From Micropruina sp. (GTDB lineage: Bacteria > Actinomycetota > Actinomycetes > Propionibacteriales > Propionibacteriaceae), in assembly GCA_013693855.1 (NCBI GenBank), contig CP059261.1, positions 2,409,367 through 2,415,643 of the forward strand: a stretch of DNA of 6,277 nt, given 5' to 3'. The position numbers were made by a program, and so were the translations under genes. Of the stretch, positions 4,873 to 6,277 are shown piece by piece. The first letter of the stretch is position 1, and every line of letters begins with the position of its first letter. Under the pieces are notes generated by a model that did not search any database, had not been told where the DNA came from, and saw nothing but the letters and a program-made list of their open reading frames with translations.

Positions 4873-5891
4873 ACTACGCCGCACCCTTCCCATACTTCGG
4901 CGGAAAGCGCCGCGCCGCACACCTCATCTGGCAGGCATTCGGTGACCCGTCCGGGTATGTCGAGCCGTTCGCCGGATCTGCGGCCGTGCTGCTCGCTCGG
5001 CCAGCATTCACTGGTCGCAGGGTGGAGACGATCAACGACGCGGACGGGTGGCTGGTCAACACCTGGCGTGCCATTCAACACGACCCGGCTTCTGTGGCTA
5101 GCCACGCTCTCGGCCCCGTATCGGAGATCGACTACCATGCTCGCCTCGCATGGCTCCAGGAGCGCCGCACACCCGAACTCCCAGCATGGCTGGAGGGTGA
5201 TCCTGAGGCGTTCGACGCGAAGGCCGCCGGGTGGTGGCTGTATGTGCTGTCATGCGGCATCGGTGATCCGTTCGGCCCAGGACCGTGGCGCGTCATCGAA
5301 GGAGCCCTCACCGACACTCGCAAGCTTCCCCACCTCGGGGACGCCGGGAAGGGCATCAACCGTGAGCTTCCCCACCTCGGGGACGCCGGGCAGGGCATCA
5401 ACCGCAAGCTTCCCCACCTCGGGGACGCCGGGAAGGGCGACCTGGGCCGACTTTCCGCGTACCTCCAGGCCCTAGCCGACAGACTGCGCCGCGTCCGCAT
5501 CACCTGCGGCGACTGGCGGCGCGTCTGCACTCCGTCCGTAACCCGTGCAGGCTGCGGCGGGGACGGCGGCAGGGCGATCTTCCTTGACCCTCCATACGCC
5601 ACCAGTGGCGACCTGTATGCACACAAGGACGGGCACCAGACTGTCGCTGCCGAAGTACGCGACTGGTGTACATCGAGGGAAGCGCAAGGGCTCCTGCTGG
5701 CCCTATGTGGCTACGACGACGAGCACAACGACCTGCTCAACGCCGGTTGGTCCGTGATCAAGGGCAAGTCTGGTAGTGGGGCAGGCTACTCAACCCGCAG
5801 CGACAATGGACGCCGGGAGCGGATCTGGCTGAGTCCCGAGTGTCACATAGCGCAGCCCGACCTGTTCGGGTGTGTAGAGGCCGAGGGCTGA
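4869..5891 (+). CDS. D12-class DNA adenine-N6 methyltransferase (Dam-like)
   Basis: This enzyme is expected to transfer a methyl group from S-adenosylmethionine to N6 of adenine in a short DNA target, probably protecting phage DNA or marking it. The start is GTG 4869 (GTGA overlap with a leader ORF), because PYFGGKRRAA at residues 8-17 is the N-terminal family motif. Motif I is VEPFAGSAAVLL (31-42), followed by INDADGWLVN (55-64). The catalytic motif is LDPPY with D240-Y243. Between them, residues 151-190 hold three tandem 14-residue units of the type RKLPHLGDAGKGIN in the likely target-recognition region. The C-terminus has RRERIWLSP and then QPDLF at residues 329-333, like a clamp-binding pentapeptide. 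Length 340 residues. No restriction enzyme is adjacent, so an orphan methylase is likely. Target sequence cannot be read from the protein. Confidence 0.93.
   Translation: MNYAAPFPYFGGKRRAAHLIWQAFGDPSGYVEPFAGSAAVLLARPAFTGRRVETINDADGWLVNTWRAIQHDPASVASHALGPVSEIDYHARLAWLQERRTPELPAWLEGDPEAFDAKAAGWWLYVLSCGIGDPFGPGPWRVIEGALTDTRKLPHLGDAGKGINRELPHLGDAGQGINRKLPHLGDAGKGDLGRLSAYLQALADRLRRVRITCGDWRRVCTPSVTRAGCGGDGGRAIFLDPPYATSGDLYAHKDGHQTVAAEVRDWCTSREAQGLLLALCGYDDEHNDLLNAGWSVIKGKSGSGAGYSTRSDNGRRERIWLSPECHIAQPDLFGCVEAEG
5319..5438 (+). repeat. Three tandem 42-bp repeats inside the methyltransferase gene
   Basis: Units lie at 5319-5360, 5361-5402 and 5403-5438, the last lacking its final two codons. Each encodes (R)xLPHLGDAGxGIN. 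The core CTTCCCCACCTCGGGGACGC is identical in all three; differences are limited to a few codons (AAG/GAG, AAG/CAG, CGC/CGT). Such high identity points to recent expansion or ongoing unit exchange. Confidence 0.95.
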
Positions 5892-5898
5892 CCGATGA
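5879..5898 (+). repeat. 20-bp start-module repeat, copy 2
   Basis: Exact copy of 4797-4816. Here it spans the methyltransferase stop (TGA 5889-5891) and the resolvase start (ATG 5895), with GAGGG at 5883-5887 acting as the ribosome site. Confidence 0.85.
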
Positions 5899-6277
5899 CC
5901 AGACTGCTCGCGATAGACCCCGGGAACGAACTCAGCGCCTACGTCGTGATCGACGCCGACTACAGACCCGTCGCCCTGGGCAAGGTGCCCAACGACGAGT
6001 TGCTGGACGCGCTCGGCATGCTCGACCTCGACGTCCTCGGCGGCGCCGTCCCCACGGCATTCGCCATCGAGATGGTCGCCAGCTACGGCATGCCCGTCGG
6101 CCGCGAGGTCTTCGAGACCTGCTACTGGATCGGCCGCTTCTCCGAGGCCATCCGCGCCCAGGACTTCCGCCACCCCCTGCCCGAGTTGGTGTACCGGCGC
6201 GAGGTCAAGCTCAACATCTGCGGCTCGGCCAAGGCCAAGGACGGCAACATCAGGCAGGCACTCGTCGACCGATTCGC
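5895..6277 (+). CDS. RuvC-like Holliday junction resolvase (5' part, runs off the window)
   Basis: The ATG at 5895 opens a frame with no stop to the right edge (127 full codons). It starts MTRLLAIDPGNELSAYVVID, the RNase H-fold opening of RuvC-type nucleases, with the first acidic residue D8 in IDPG. The second is E59 in FAIEMVASYGMPVGREVFET, followed by CYWIGRFSEAIR, a block characteristic of phage RuvC-like proteins. VYRREVKLNICGSAKAKDGN near the edge is the conserved substrate-side region. The remaining C-terminal acidic residues lie beyond the window. It is expected to cut four-way or branched DNA during phage recombination and replication. It follows the methyltransferase by 3 bases and shares its repeated start module. 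Confidence 0.92.
   Translation, partial: MTRLLAIDPGNELSAYVVIDADYRPVALGKVPNDELLDALGMLDLDVLGGAVPTAFAIEMVASYGMPVGREVFETCYWIGRFSEAIRAQDFRHPLPELVYRREVKLNICGSAKAKDGNIRQALVDRF

Noticed and set aside
192..5626. Many long minus-strand open frames, for example 427-999, 746-1255, 2731-3366, 4062-4646 and 5132-5626
   Set aside because: They lie opposite recognised or well-coupled plus-strand genes, have low-complexity Arg/Ser/Gly-type composition, and are expected in GC-rich DNA where the opposite frame seldom meets stops.
1..6277. CRISPR array, tRNA or rRNA genes, insertion sequence, factor-independent terminator
   Set aside because: No spaced repeat array, cloverleaf, transposase or terminal inverted repeats, or GC hairpin followed by a T-run was seen. 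The 42-bp repeats are coding and have no spacers.

Overview
The window is a compact, GC-rich, one-direction stretch of phage DNA (free phage or prophage), most probably from a phage of an actinobacterium. The phage call rests on a run of replication/recombination genes typical of actinobacteriophage early regions: a DUF3310-type protein, a DnaQ-like DEDDh exonuclease, a DnaN-like sliding clamp, a D12-class adenine methyltransferase carrying the tandem 'LPHLGDAG' repeats, and a RuvC-like resolvase. The host call rests on base composition and codon use. All genes lie on the + strand and nearly every junction is an ATGA, TGATG or GTGA overlap or a gap of a few bases, so the window reads as one translationally coupled operon. 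I see no promoter or terminator in it.

Layout. Bases 1-546 hold the 3' end of an unidentified gene, possibly recombination-related. Bases 543-783 hold DUF3310, 770-1479 the exonuclease and 1491-2617 the clamp. Bases 2614-3943 hold five small genes I cannot name: a 111-residue acidic protein, a 40-residue membrane peptide, a 59-residue protein, a 142-residue protein and a 91-residue coiled coil. Bases 3943-4721 hold a disrupted or composite accessory gene with a Cys/His-rich C-terminus. Bases 4718-4872 hold two tiny ORFs in a repeat-bearing junction. Bases 4869-5891 hold the methyltransferase, and 5895 to the right edge holds the start of the RuvC-like resolvase.

The most notable feature is a set of four apparent frameshifts. 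DUF3310 needs one base removed. The exonuclease C-terminus, the clamp and the gene at 3943 each need one base added, and all three of these sit exactly at a run of four C or G. Homopolymer miscalling in the assembly is the simplest explanation. At the clamp, however, the frame break also creates a TGATG stop/start, so a split clamp or a slippage mechanism should be excluded by checking.

Other points of interest are a re-used start module (GAGGG, 7 bases, ATGA) carried on short exact repeats at 4689-4720, 4784-4816 and 5879-5898, a variable 42-bp repeat inside the methyltransferase, and a clamp-binding-like QPDLF motif at the methyltransferase C-terminus in a phage that encodes its own clamp. 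Functionally the set looks like replication support (clamp plus proofreading-type nuclease), DNA modification and junction resolution. No polymerase, helicase or primase is visible here.
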